Below are positions 27,598 through 36,134 of a stretch of DNA of 64,000 nt, piece by piece (within the stretch, counting starts at the first letter, position 1; the number at the start of each line of letters is the position of its first letter). The DNA is taken from the NCBI RefSeq assembly GCF_004570875.1, contig NZ_SPQK01000009.1:62001-126000 (forward strand). Reading direction: 5' to 3'. This DNA is from Blastococcus sp. CT_GayMR16. GTDB lineage: Bacteria; Actinomycetota; Actinomycetes; Mycobacteriales; Geodermatophilaceae. Both the position numbers and the translations under genes were made by a program. Below the pieces are notes generated by a model that had not been told where the DNA came from, did not search any database, and saw only the letters and a list, made by a program, of their open reading frames with translations.

Positions 27598-28254
27598 TCA
27601 GTCGGTGGTTGCGCTGTCGGTGGTCGCAGAGCGCAGCAGGAGGAGCAGCGCGGTGCGCTCCAGGTCGGAGGCGGCCCGGTCGCCGGCGGAGCCGTGCGCG
27701 CCGCCACCGCCGAGCACCTCGCGGATGACGACCCCGTCGTGCAGGGCCAGGACGATGCGGGCCAGGCGGTTGGCGGGGAGCGTCAGCCGGATGCCGATGC
27801 GCGCCGCTGCCGCGTCGATGAGCGCGGTCAGCCGACGGTGCAGCTCTTCGGCGTGCCGCCGGAGGGCGGCGGCCGCCTCCGGGTGACGCGTGGCGTAGAG
27901 GGCGTACTCGGTGTGCACCAGCACCCAGGTGCGGTCGGCACGGAAGCTCGACAGGCAGCGCTCGACGGCGGCGGAGACCGGGTCGCCCTCGTGCTCCAGG
28001 CCGGCCAGCTGCTCCTCGGCGAGGGCGAGGTTACGGGCGGTCTCCCGGGCGAACAGGGCGGCGAAGAGCTCGTCCTTGGTGCGGAAGCTGGAGTAGAAGG
28101 CGCCCCGGGTGAAGCCCCCGCGGCGGCAGATGTCCTCGACGCTGGCCGCGGCGAACCCGATCTCGGCGAACGTGTCCAGCGCGGCGTCCAGCAGCCGTTC
28201 GACGGTCTCCGCGCGGCGGCGCTTGGGACGCACCTCGGTGTCGTGGACGGTCAC
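27598..28254 (-). CDS. TetR-family transcriptional repressor
   Basis: 218 residues from GTG 28254. The N-terminal HTH covers about 18-62 ('RLLDAALDTFAEIGFAAASVEDICRRGGFTRGAFYSSFRTKDELFAAL', quoted here only by its ends: RLLDAALDTF...SFRTKDELF). The C-terminal ligand domain is helical and variable. It is transcribed ahead of the MMPL pump, which it presumably represses until an effector binds. Candidate operators lie immediately upstream at 28266-28294. Confidence 0.94.
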   Translation of the reverse strand: MTVHDTEVRPKRRRAETVERLLDAALDTFAEIGFAAASVEDICRRGGFTRGAFYSSFRTKDELFAALFARETARNLALAEEQLAGLEHEGDPVSAAVERCLSSFRADRTWVLVHTEYALYATRHPEAAAALRRHAEELHRRLTALIDAAAARIGIRLTLPANRLARIVLALHDGVVIREVLGGGGAHGSAGDRAASDLERTALLLLLRSATTDSATTD

Positions 28255-28265
28255 GATGCAGCACT

Positions 28266-28294
28266 GTATTCAATACGTCGGTGCATTGGATGCA
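28266..28294. promoter_or_regulatory. Palindromes upstream of tetR (candidate operator)
   Basis: GTATT-C-AATAC (28266-28276) and TGCAT-TGG-ATGCA (28282-28294) are perfect inverted repeats 12-40 bp upstream of the tetR GTG, in an AT-richer patch. They are good candidates for TetR binding and would cover the promoter. Confidence 0.55.
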
Positions 28295-28457
28295 GATGTG
28301 CATCGCGAGTCGTGCGTCCTTCCCCACACCGGACTGACCGCGCCGACTGCCCGCGGGGAACGGAGGCGGGAGATCTCCTCGGCGTCCGCGTCCGCCGGAA
28401 CGATGCCGAGGCCGCGCTGCAACGCGGCCCTCGACGCGACACCGCGGCACTCGACCG

Positions 28458-30104
28458 TCACGAGGCGGGCTGGCCGCCGAGGGCTGCGGCGACGACGGCC
28501 TGGGCTTCCTCCTGCACCTGGGCCAGGTGCTCCGGGCCGCGGAAGGACTCGGCGTAGACCTTGTAGACGTCCTCGGTGCCGGACGGCCGGGCGGCGAACC
28601 AGGCGTTCTCCGTCGTCACCTTCAGGCCGCCGATCGCGGCGTCGTTGCCGGGGGCGCGGGTCAGCTTCGCGGTGATCGGTTCGCCGGCCAACTCGGTCGC
28701 GGTGACGGCCTCGGGGGAGAGCTTCCCGAGCGCCGCCTTCTCCTCCCGGCTCGCGGGTGCGTCGATGCGCGCATAGGCGGACTCCCCGAAGTGGTCGGTC
28801 AGCTGCCTGTGCAGCTTCGACGGGGACCGACCCGTCACGGCCTGGATCTCGCTGGCCAGGAGCGCCAGCAGGATGCCGTCCTTGTCCGTCGTCCAGACCC
28901 CGCCGTCCCGGCGCAGGAAGGAGGCACCGGCCGACTCCTCCCCACCGAAGCCGACCGACCCGTCGAGGAGGCCCGGCACGAACCACTTGAACCCGACCGG
29001 CACCTCGATGAGGGTGCGGCCCAGGTCGGCGACCACCCTGTCGATCAGCGAGCTCGACACCAGCGTCTTGCCGACGGCGGTGTCCTTGGCCCAGCCCGGA
29101 CGGTGGCTGAGCAGGTAGGCGATGGCGACGGCAAGGAAGTGGTTCGGGTTCATCAGCCCGCCGTCGGGAGTGACGATGCCGTGCCGGTCGGCGTCGGCGT
29201 CGTTGCCGGTGGCGATCTGGAACTCGTCCTTGCGGCCGACCAGCGAGGCCATGGCCGACGGCGACGAGCAGTCCATCCGGATCTTGCCGTCCCAGTCCAG
29301 CGTCATGAACCGCCAGGTGGGGTCGACGACGGGATTGACCACGGTCAGGTCGAGACCGTGCCGCTCGGCGATGGCCGCCCAGTAGTCGACGCTCGCGCCG
29401 CCGAGTGGGTCGGCCCCGATCCGGACGCCGGCCGCCCGGATCGCGTCGATGTCCACCACGTTCGGCAGGTCGTCGACGTACGTGCCCATGAAGTCGTAGG
29501 GAGAGGCGGCGGCGCGGGCCTGGTCCAGCGGCACCCGGCGGACGCCGCTCAGACCCGCCCGCAGCAGGTCGTTGGCGCGCGCGGCGATCACGCCGGTGGC
29601 GTCGGTGTCGGCCGGGCCGCCACTGGGCGGGTTGTACTTGAAGCCGCCGTCCCGGGGTGGGTTGTGCGACGGGGTGACGACGATGCCGTCGGCGAGGCCC
29701 GTGGTCTTCCCGCGGTTCGCGGCGAGGATCGCGTGGCTCACCGCCGGGGTGGGGGTGTAGCGGTCACCGGCGTCGACCAGCACGGTCACGTCGTTGGCGG
29801 CGAGCACCTCCAGCGCCGTCGCCCAGGCCGGCTCGGAGAGGCCGTGGGTGTCGCGCCCGATGAACAGCGGCCCGTCGTAGCCCTGCTCGGCCCGGTACTC
29901 GCAGATCGCCTGCGTGGTGGCCAGGATGTGCGCCTCGTTGAAGGCGCCGTCGAAGCTGGAGCCGCGGTGCCCTGAGGTGCCGAAGACGACCTGCTGCGCG
30001 GGATCGGCCGGGTCGGGCTCCAGCGTGTAGTAGGCGGTGACGAGCGAGGCGACGTCGATGAGATCACTGGGCTGGGCCGGCTGTCCGGCACGCGCGTCGC
30101 TCAT
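28458..30104 (-). CDS. pgm: Phosphoglucomutase (alpha-D-glucose type)
   Basis: 548 residues from ATG 30104. Motifs: '[19 protein letters not shown]', the active phosphoserine loop '[18 protein letters not shown]', the metal loop '[17 protein letters not shown]', sugar-binding '[15 protein letters not shown]' and C-terminal '[16 protein letters not shown]'. It interconverts glucose-1-phosphate and glucose-6-phosphate, feeding glycogen, UDP-glucose and, in this genome, the trehalose pathway. The length and signature match the alpha-D-glucose-specific PGM family rather than the shorter phosphomannomutases. Confidence 0.97.
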   Translation of the reverse strand: MSDARAGQPAQPSDLIDVASLVTAYYTLEPDPADPAQQVVFGTSGHRGSSFDGAFNEAHILATTQAICEYRAEQGYDGPLFIGRDTHGLSEPAWATALEVLAANDVTVLVDAGDRYTPTPAVSHAILAANRGKTTGLADGIVVTPSHNPPRDGGFKYNPPSGGPADTDATGVIAARANDLLRAGLSGVRRVPLDQARAAASPYDFMGTYVDDLPNVVDIDAIRAAGVRIGADPLGGASVDYWAAIAERHGLDLTVVNPVVDPTWRFMTLDWDGKIRMDCSSPSAMASLVGRKDEFQIATGNDADADRHGIVTPDGGLMNPNHFLAVAIAYLLSHRPGWAKDTAVGKTLVSSSLIDRVVADLGRTLIEVPVGFKWFVPGLLDGSVGFGGEESAGASFLRRDGGVWTTDKDGILLALLASEIQAVTGRSPSKLHRQLTDHFGESAYARIDAPASREEKAALGKLSPEAVTATELAGEPITAKLTRAPGNDAAIGGLKVTTENAWFAARPSGTEDVYKVYAESFRGPEHLAQVQEEAQAVVAAALGGQPAS

Positions 30105-30145
30105 GTGCTGATCTTGACGCGCCGCGCCCCTCGCTGCGACCCGGC

Positions 30146-30496
30146 TCAGCCGGCGGCGTCCGGCCCGTCGGGGGAGTCGCGCAGCAGCCGGCGCGGCGCA
30201 CGCCGGCGCCACGCCTCCTCGAGGACGTCGGCCACCAGGGCGGCGTCGGCGGCGTTCAGGTCCACCTGGACGCCGGAGAGCCGCTTCCCCCACCACAGGA
30301 GGGCGCAGGCGGCGCTCTCCGACGCGAAAGCGTGCGCCTCGCTCTCGGCCACCATGACGTTGAGCAGCGCGTCGTCCGGGACCGTCGCGAGAACGCTGGT
30401 GCCGAGCCGGAACGACGGGCGACCGTGGTGATCGGCCTCCGTCACCTCGGGAAGGGCCAGCGCCAACCGGCGCACCTGCTCCTGGGTCAGCGCCAT
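30146..30496 (-). CDS. MmcQ/YjbR family protein
   Basis: 116 residues with '[20 protein letters not shown]' near the N-terminus and '[20 protein letters not shown]', the pattern of the small MmcQ/YjbR (DUF419) DNA-binding-like fold. The function is not established in the family. The gene is 41 bp upstream of pgm in the direction of transcription, so they may be cotranscribed. It sits 39 bp after the membrane protein at 30536-30967. Confidence 0.88.
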   Translation of the reverse strand: MALTQEQVRRLALALPEVTEADHHGRPSFRLGTSVLATVPDDALLNVMVAESEAHAFASESAACALLWWGKRLSGVQVDLNAADAALVADVLEEAWRRRAPRRLLRDSPDGPDAAG

Positions 30497-30535
30497 CCGC
30501 TCTCCACGACGGCGAGCGCCCGGCGGACGCCCGGG

Positions 30536-30967
30536 TCAGACGCTGGAGGCGATCCCCACCACGATGGCGAGGCCGAGGAAGCCCACGCCGATCCAGCCGA
30601 GCACGATGCCCGCGGTGGCCATCCCTCCACCAGCTTCTCCTCGCTCCCGGATCTGGTTGCGCGCGATGTAGCCGAAGACCAGGGCCAGGATGCTCCCGAT
30701 CCAGTACAGCCAGAGGATCCCCAGCACCATCGAGGCGATGGCGAGCCCGTTGGTGCGCTGCGGAGGCACGTACGGGTAGCCGTACCCGTACGGCTGGACG
30801 TACCCCGGCGGAGGCGGCGGCTGGAACTGCTGGCCGTAGGGCGTCGCCTGGGGCGCCTGATAGCCGCCGTACGGAGCGGGGATCTGACCCGCGGGCGCGG
30901 AGCCCGCGGGATCCGCCTTGCGGAAGGGGTCATCGCCCCCGTAGTTGTGCCCGCCCTCGTTCGTCAT
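30536..30967 (-). CDS. DUF4190-type membrane protein with Pro/Tyr/Gly-rich N-terminus
   Basis: 143 residues. Residues 1-70 are disordered and rich in Pro, Tyr, Gly and Gln ([15 protein letters not shown]). A two-helix DUF4190 domain follows ('[30 protein letters not shown]' split by a loop, then '[19 protein letters not shown]'). These proteins are common in actinobacteria, often in several copies; no role is known. Standing alone, it gives no clue to function. Confidence 0.88.
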   Translation of the reverse strand: MTNEGGHNYGGDDPFRKADPAGSAPAGQIPAPYGGYQAPQATPYGQQFQPPPPPGYVQPYGYGYPYVPPQRTNGLAIASMVLGILWLYWIGSILALVFGYIARNQIRERGEAGGGMATAGIVLGWIGVGFLGLAIVVGIASSV

Positions 30968-31123
30968 CCACCCGTCCCCGTCGTTCGAAAGTCAGCCGGC
31001 GCGTCCGCGCCGGGGGAACTGTACGAGTACGGAATCGAACACCGGGTGACGCCGCTCCGAGCGAGTCCGGCACCGCTCCTCCGACGCCAGGCCCTACGAC
31101 CCGGTCTCGACGGCGTCCAGGCT

Positions 31124-32005
31124 CTATGACTTCTCGACGCTATCCAGGAACCGGCGCAGGGTCTCCAGGAAGGTCTCCGGCTGCTCGGAGTGCACCCAGT
31201 GGCCCGCGTTCTTCACCCGCACCAGGCGGGTGCTCGGGAAGAGGGCGTCCATGTGCGGACGGTCCTCCGGCAGCACGTACGTGGAGTTCGCACCCGCGAT
31301 CCAGAGCACCGGCCCGTCGAAGGAGGCGCCCGGGGGCGGCTGGGGAAAGCCCCGCAGCTCGCCGAGATCCCGGTCCAGCAGCTCGAGGTTAAGCCGCCAC
31401 CGCCAGCTGCCGGCGGCCCCCTGCCCCGCGGAGACGGGGCTCTCCCGGACCAGGCTCTGCAGCAGGAACCCGCGGACCATCCGGCTCGGGACGGCGGCCT
31501 TCAGTGCCTGGTCGGCGTCGTCGCGGGTGGTCAGCGCATCGAGGTCCATGGCCCGCATCGCGTCGATGTAGGCACCGAACGGGGAGGCCTCCTCGTCCTC
31601 GTCGTCCGTACGGCCGCCCTTGACCGGGTACTCCACCGGGGCGATGTCGACGACGACCAGGGCGCGGAGCAGCTCCGGACGGCGCAGCGCCAGCTGCATC
31701 GCGACCTTGCCGCCCATCGAGTGGCCGACCAGCGTGACCGGCTCGCCGAACTGCTCGAGCTCGGTCGCCACGAGTTCGACCATGTCCAGGTAGTCGACGC
31801 GGTCGGTCCACGGGGAGTGCCCGTGGTTGGGCAGGTCCAGCAGCGTCACACGGTGCGAGTCGGCCAGGCCCTTGGCGATCGTCGTCCAGTTCTTGCCCTG
31901 GCCGAACAGCCCGTGGACGAACACCACGCGCGGGCCCGACTCGCCCAGGGTGCGCGCCGCGAGGCGTTCGTCGGCCCCGTCGTCTCCGCCGGCCACTTCC
32001 GTCAC
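31124..32005 (-). CDS. Alpha/beta-hydrolase fold esterase
   Basis: 293 residues from GTG. Hydrolase landmarks: oxyanion 'VVFVHGLFGQGKNW', nucleophile elbow 'VGHSMGGKVAMQLAL', an acid region in 'VLWIAGANSTYV', and the catalytic His in 'VKNAGHWVHSEQPETFL'. It resembles the YbfF/acyl-CoA esterase group. The cap has an acidic loop (GGRTDDEDEEAS). The substrate is unknown. It diverges from the helicase gene across 67 bp. Confidence 0.93.
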   Translation of the reverse strand: MTEVAGGDDGADERLAARTLGESGPRVVFVHGLFGQGKNWTTIAKGLADSHRVTLLDLPNHGHSPWTDRVDYLDMVELVATELEQFGEPVTLVGHSMGGKVAMQLALRRPELLRALVVVDIAPVEYPVKGGRTDDEDEEASPFGAYIDAMRAMDLDALTTRDDADQALKAAVPSRMVRGFLLQSLVRESPVSAGQGAAGSWRWRLNLELLDRDLGELRGFPQPPPGASFDGPVLWIAGANSTYVLPEDRPHMDALFPSTRLVRVKNAGHWVHSEQPETFLETLRRFLDSVEKS

Positions 32006-32072
32006 CCGGCGATTCCATCAGACGTTCCGTCGGTGCCGCCGCTTACCGTGCCGGGGGACGAGGGGGAGATCC

Positions 32073-33797
32073 ATGCCGGGACGACGGCGCCGCACGGCCA
32101 GCCGCAGCACGACCACGAGCAGGCGGACGACGAAGCCCGCAGCCAACCGCACGAAGAAGCCGATCGCGGACCTGCCGAGCGCCGGCGCGGGCGAGCGGGT
32201 GTGGGTGCTCGCCGTCCCGTTCCGGGCGCCCGCGCCGGGTGCCGTGTGGCGGGCCGATCTGCAGGCGCACGTCTGGGTCGGGGCGGAGCTCCCGCCGGAA
32301 CTGGCCCCCTACGACCCGCCGCCGTACTCCTTCGAGCGGTTCCTCGAGGACGAGCTCAACGACAAGCCCCGCGCCCTGCCCCTCGCCCGCCCGATGACAC
32401 CCCGCGACCAGCAGTGCGACGGCGCCGACGTGGTGGCGGCCCACGCGGCCGCCGGGGGCCGGGTCTTCCTGCTGGGCGACGACCCCGGCGTGGGCAAGAC
32501 CGGCACGGCGATCCTGGCCGTGAAGGCGATCGCCGAGCAGCGCGACGTCCGGACCGTCCTGGTCGTGGCCGACCGCCCGGCGGCGATCACCATCCCGCAC
32601 TGGACGCGCTCGATCGCAGGTTTCGGCGACGGGGACATCCGCTGGTGCGTGACCACCTGGGACCGGCTGGCCAAGGTGAGCAAGCTGACGTTCGACGTCG
32701 TCGTCGCGGACGAGGCCCACATGGTCCGGCACACGACGACCCAGCGGTGGAAGCACTGGAAGGCCGTCTCGGGCGCCGGCAAGGTCAAGGACGCGCCCTT
32801 CGTCCTCGCCGCGACCGCGACCCCGGCCCACACGCCGCTCGAGCTGCCCTACCTGGCGCCGGAGTTCGCCCATCGGCACGCGGAGTCGGTCCGCGAGTGG
32901 GCCGATCTGCCGAAGAAGCTCGACGCGCACGGGTTCCACGTGGAACGAGGCCGCTACGGCTGGCAGTGGACAGAGGACGCCGACGAGCGGCGCGCGGACC
33001 TCGGCCGGCTGCAGGGCTGGCTGGCCGACGCCGAACCGCCGGCGACCCTGCACCGGCCGGCGCCGTGGGGCCCGGTCTCGGTGACCGGTACCCCGGTCGC
33101 GCTCACCCCGGCCGAGCGCGCGGCGTACGAGTCGGAGTGGTCGGAGTTCCGGGCGGAGATGCAGCTGGCCCGGCGCGCGCGGCAGAGCGCGAAGGGCCGC
33201 GCCGCGCTGATGCGCTTCCGGCAGAAGGCCGGGCTGATCCGGGTGCAGGCGACCGTCGACTGGGTAAAGGCCCAGGTGGAGGCCGAGCGGCAGGTCGCCG
33301 TGTCGGTCGAGTTCGTCGAGACGGCGGCCGACCCGATCCGCGAGGCGTTGCTGGACTCGGGCATCGCAGTCGCGGGCATCTACGGCGGCGTCGGCCGGGA
33401 CCTGGGCGATCCGGAGGCCGAGCGGCTGCGCTTCCAGCGCGGGGAGGCCGCCGTCTGCGTGTTCACCGTGACGGCCTCGATCAGCCTGCACGCCGGGGAG
33501 ACGCTCCCCGACGGTCGTAGCGCCTCGGTCCTGCCCCGGGTCGGGCTGTTCCACCAGCCGCGGTTCTCCGGCATCCAGGCTCGTCAGGTCACCGGCCGCA
33601 CGCACCGCGACGGCCAGGTGTCGCCGTGGCGGATCGCCTTCGCCGAGGACACGGTCGAGGAGCAGGTGGCCCGGGTGATGGTGGAGCGGCTGGCGGTCAG
33701 CGGATCGGCGGCGGGTGCGGACACGTCGTCCCTGCGCGAGATCGCCGAACTGCTGGACGCCGACTGGCTTCCCGGGACCGCCCTCACCGGGGAGTGA
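32073..33797 (+). CDS. SNF2-like superfamily 2 helicase/ATPase
   Basis: 574 residues from ATG 32073 with GGGGGAG 5 nt upstream; the long open frame before it is not used. The first 30 residues are very basic (MPGRRRRTASRSTTTS...). ATPase motifs: Walker A 'LGDDPGVGKTGTAIL', DEAH 'VVVADEAHMVRH', motif III 'LAATATPAHTP', and C-lobe motifs V/VI 'QARQVTGRTHRDGQVS'. The insert between lobes is short. No methyltransferase, nuclease or phage gene is beside it, so restriction or phage context is not supported. Probably a DNA translocase; the target is unknown. Confidence 0.88.
   Translation: MPGRRRRTASRSTTTSRRTTKPAANRTKKPIADLPSAGAGERVWVLAVPFRAPAPGAVWRADLQAHVWVGAELPPELAPYDPPPYSFERFLEDELNDKPRALPLARPMTPRDQQCDGADVVAAHAAAGGRVFLLGDDPGVGKTGTAILAVKAIAEQRDVRTVLVVADRPAAITIPHWTRSIAGFGDGDIRWCVTTWDRLAKVSKLTFDVVVADEAHMVRHTTTQRWKHWKAVSGAGKVKDAPFVLAATATPAHTPLELPYLAPEFAHRHAESVREWADLPKKLDAHGFHVERGRYGWQWTEDADERRADLGRLQGWLADAEPPATLHRPAPWGPVSVTGTPVALTPAERAAYESEWSEFRAEMQLARRARQSAKGRAALMRFRQKAGLIRVQATVDWVKAQVEAERQVAVSVEFVETAADPIREALLDSGIAVAGIYGGVGRDLGDPEAERLRFQRGEAAVCVFTVTASISLHAGETLPDGRSASVLPRVGLFHQPRFSGIQARQVTGRTHRDGQVSPWRIAFAEDTVEEQVARVMVERLAVSGSAAGADTSSLREIAELLDADWLPGTALTGE
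32932..32947. other. parS: parS-like centromere site 2
   Basis: GGTTCCACGTGGAACG holds the same perfect 14-bp palindrome (GTTCCACGTGGAAC) as site 1, here inside the helicase coding sequence (encoding part of GFHVERG). Natural parS sites often lie within genes. ParB binding is inferred from the consensus. Confidence 0.6.
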
Positions 33798-33798
33798 G

Positions 33799-34722
33799 CT
33801 ACCGGGGGCGCTCGAGGGCCGCCCGGTTCCAGCTCGCCGTCGTCGCTGCGGCCTCGTAGGTGCTCTGCAGGAACTCCAGCAGCACGGCGTCCGGATCGGC
33901 CGCGGTGCGGACGAGCTCGTAGGGGAGGACGAACTCGGCGAGGCCGTCATCCCACCGGGCGCCCTCGGGCGTGACCGGGGTGGCGCGGTAGCCGGGTGGT
34001 TCCGGATACGCGTAGGCGTAGAACACGCCCTCCTCCCCCGGGGGCCCCCGCCAGTAACCGCAGCTGCTCACCTCCTGCGAGTAGGCCTCGTGCATCACCT
34101 GCGGGCCGCAGTTGGGGGCGCCACCGGGATGTGGCGGGGCGCCGCGGCCCGAGAAGCGGGTGTAGGCGAGGTCCAGGCCGCCCCAGAACAGATGGACCGG
34201 GCTCGCCTTGCCGACGAACCGGCTCCGGAAGACCTCGAAGACGCGGGTCATCTCCACCAGCGCCAGCCAGAAGCGGCGCGCGGCGTCGGGGTCGTAGCTC
34301 GCATGCACCCGGTCGTCGGGGAACGCGACGGCATCCGCGATCTCGACCGGCATCGGCCAGATGGAGGTGGGGACGCCGAGCTCGTCCAGCACGCCCAGGA
34401 CCGCCGCGTGGAAGTCCGCCACGGTCCTCGGCTCCAGCGCCAGGGACCGCTGCTGCCCCTCCACCGTCGCCACGTCCAGCCGGGAGGCGAGGAAGTCGAT
34501 GTCGATCTGGAACGAGGGGCCGGTCGGGTGCGGCATGAGCGACGTCGTCAGGCCCCGTGCGGTCGGGTAGAGCGCGACGTTCCACCAGTGGTTCTGCAGC
34601 GGCGCGTTCGCCATGCGGACCTTGCCCAGCACCTGCGTGTACAGCTGCAGCGTGTCCCGGGTGTCCTGCCAGTCCGCGACCGGCAGAGCCGGCCACCGCG
34701 TCGTCGTCGCCACGGAGGGCAT
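33799..34722 (-). CDS. DUF5996 family protein
   Basis: 307 residues. Recognisable family features: 'WPALPVADWQDTRDTLQLYTQ' region, 'LQNHWWNVALYPTARGLTT', 'FHAAVLGVLDELGV', 'PVHLFWGGLDLAYTRFSGRGAPPHP' in outline, and 'MHEAYSQEVSSCGYWRG'. Members are widespread in actinobacteria and proteobacteria with no known activity; conserved His, Trp and Cys residues suggest an enzyme or metal site. It is convergent with the helicase, the two stops being 1 bp apart, and diverges from dinB. Confidence 0.85.
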   Translation of the reverse strand: MPSVATTTRWPALPVADWQDTRDTLQLYTQVLGKVRMANAPLQNHWWNVALYPTARGLTTSLMPHPTGPSFQIDIDFLASRLDVATVEGQQRSLALEPRTVADFHAAVLGVLDELGVPTSIWPMPVEIADAVAFPDDRVHASYDPDAARRFWLALVEMTRVFEVFRSRFVGKASPVHLFWGGLDLAYTRFSGRGAPPHPGGAPNCGPQVMHEAYSQEVSSCGYWRGPPGEEGVFYAYAYPEPPGYRATPVTPEGARWDDGLAEFVLPYELVRTAADPDAVLLEFLQSTYEAAATTASWNRAALERPR

Positions 34723-34784
34723 GCTGCCCCACCGCGGGCAGGCACGGCCCTCCCTGGGGGAACGGGGATCATCAGGGGGTGGGC

Positions 34785-36134
34785 ATGCGACGGGAGGCGA
34801 GCATCCTGCACCTGGATCTCGACGCCTTCTTCGCCGCCGTCGAGCAGCGGGACAAGCCGTCGCTGCGCGGCCGCCCCGTCGTGGTCGGCGGGGTGGGCGG
34901 GCGGGGCGTCGTCGCGACGGCGTCCTACGAGGCGCGGGCCTTCGGTGCCCGCTCAGCGATGTCGACGGCGGAGGCCCGTCGCCGGTGTCCGTCCGGGACG
35001 GCGTTCCTCGGTGGTCGGTTCGCCGCCTACCGGGCGACCTCCGACGTCGTCATGGCCCTGCTGCGGGAGCTCTCGCCGCTGGTGGAGCCGGCGTCACTGG
35101 ACGAGGCGTACGTGGACCTGGCCGCCGGCGAGGGGCACGACCTGTCCGTGGAGGGCGTGACGGCGATCGGGCTGTCGCTGAAGGAGCGGATCGCCGAGGC
35201 CACCGGGGGCGTGACCGGGTCCGTCGGGATCGGGTCCTCCAAGATGCTGGCCAAGATCGGCTCGGACCTGGACAAGCCGAACGGGCTCGTCGTCGTCCCG
35301 CCCGGCAGCGAGCTCGACGTCCTGCACCCCCTGCCGGTGACCCGGCTCGGCGGGGTGGGGCCGGCGACCGCCGAACGCCTGCACCAGGTGGGCGTGAAGA
35401 CCGTCGCCGACCTGGCGGCCAAGTCGCTGACCGACCTGGTCGCGCTGGCCGGCCGCGCGCACGGTTCCGGGCTCTACGCGCTGGCGCGGGCGGAGGACGA
35501 GCGGGCCGTCGTCCCGGACCGGGAGGTGAAGTCGGTGTCGCACGAGGAGACGTTCGAGCGGGACCTGACCGATCTGGACGTGCTCGGCCGGGAGATCGAC
35601 TCGATGGCCGCGCGGGTGGGTAGCCGGTTGCGGACGTCGGCCTACTCGGGGCGCACCGTGACGCTGAAGCTGCGCCGTTACGACTTCACGACGCTGACCC
35701 GGTCGCAGACGCTCCCCCAGCCCACCGACGACCCGCGGCTGATCGCCTCGACCGCCAGGCGGCTCCTGGCCGACGCGGGAGCCGGCGGTGGCTTGCGGCT
35801 GCTCGGTGTCGGGGTCTCGGGGCTGTCGGTCTACGCCCAGGGCGACCTGTTCGCCGAGGGTCCTGACGCCGAGCCGCTGCCGGACGTCGTGAGCGCGGTC
35901 GACGCACCCGAGGCCGCGCCTGCCGCCGCCGAACCGGTGGAGCGGCGGTGGTGGCCGGGGCAGGACGTCCGGCACGAGGAGCTCGGCGCCGGATGGGTGT
36001 GGGGCCGGGGGCTGGGGCGGGTGACCGTCCGCTTCGAGGGTCCGCTCACCGCGCCGGGACCGGTACGGACTGTGATGGCCGACGACCCGCTGCTGCAGCC
36101 CGCCGATCCGCCCGACTGGAGGACTCCGCTGTGA
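34785..36134 (+). CDS. dinB: DNA polymerase IV (Y family) with extra C-terminal domain
   Basis: 449 residues from ATG 34785, which begins the family-typical 'ILHLDLDAFFAAVEQRD' (first metal Asp pair). The second acidic motif is 'ASLDEAYVDLAAGEG'. Thumb HhH 'LGGVGPATAERLHQVGVKTVADL' and little-finger region 'RTVTLKLRRYDFTTLTRSQTL' follow. 'QGDLF' near residue 350 fits a beta-clamp binding motif. After it is a linker and about 55 extra residues, 'GQDVRHEELGAGWVWGRGLG...VTVRFEG', resembling the Tudor-like tail of PcrA/UvrD. Function: low-fidelity translesion synthesis. The stop overlaps the next gene's GTG. Confidence 0.95.
   Translation: MRREASILHLDLDAFFAAVEQRDKPSLRGRPVVVGGVGGRGVVATASYEARAFGARSAMSTAEARRRCPSGTAFLGGRFAAYRATSDVVMALLRELSPLVEPASLDEAYVDLAAGEGHDLSVEGVTAIGLSLKERIAEATGGVTGSVGIGSSKMLAKIGSDLDKPNGLVVVPPGSELDVLHPLPVTRLGGVGPATAERLHQVGVKTVADLAAKSLTDLVALAGRAHGSGLYALARAEDERAVVPDREVKSVSHEETFERDLTDLDVLGREIDSMAARVGSRLRTSAYSGRTVTLKLRRYDFTTLTRSQTLPQPTDDPRLIASTARRLLADAGAGGGLRLLGVGVSGLSVYAQGDLFAEGPDAEPLPDVVSAVDAPEAAPAAAEPVERRWWPGQDVRHEELGAGWVWGRGLGRVTVRFEGPLTAPGPVRTVMADDPLLQPADPPDWRTPL

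Noticed and set aside
32073-34722. Defence island around the helicase and DUF5996 genes
   Set aside because: Neighbours are housekeeping or unknown genes with no toxin, nuclease, methyltransferase or mobility gene; composition is like the surroundings.
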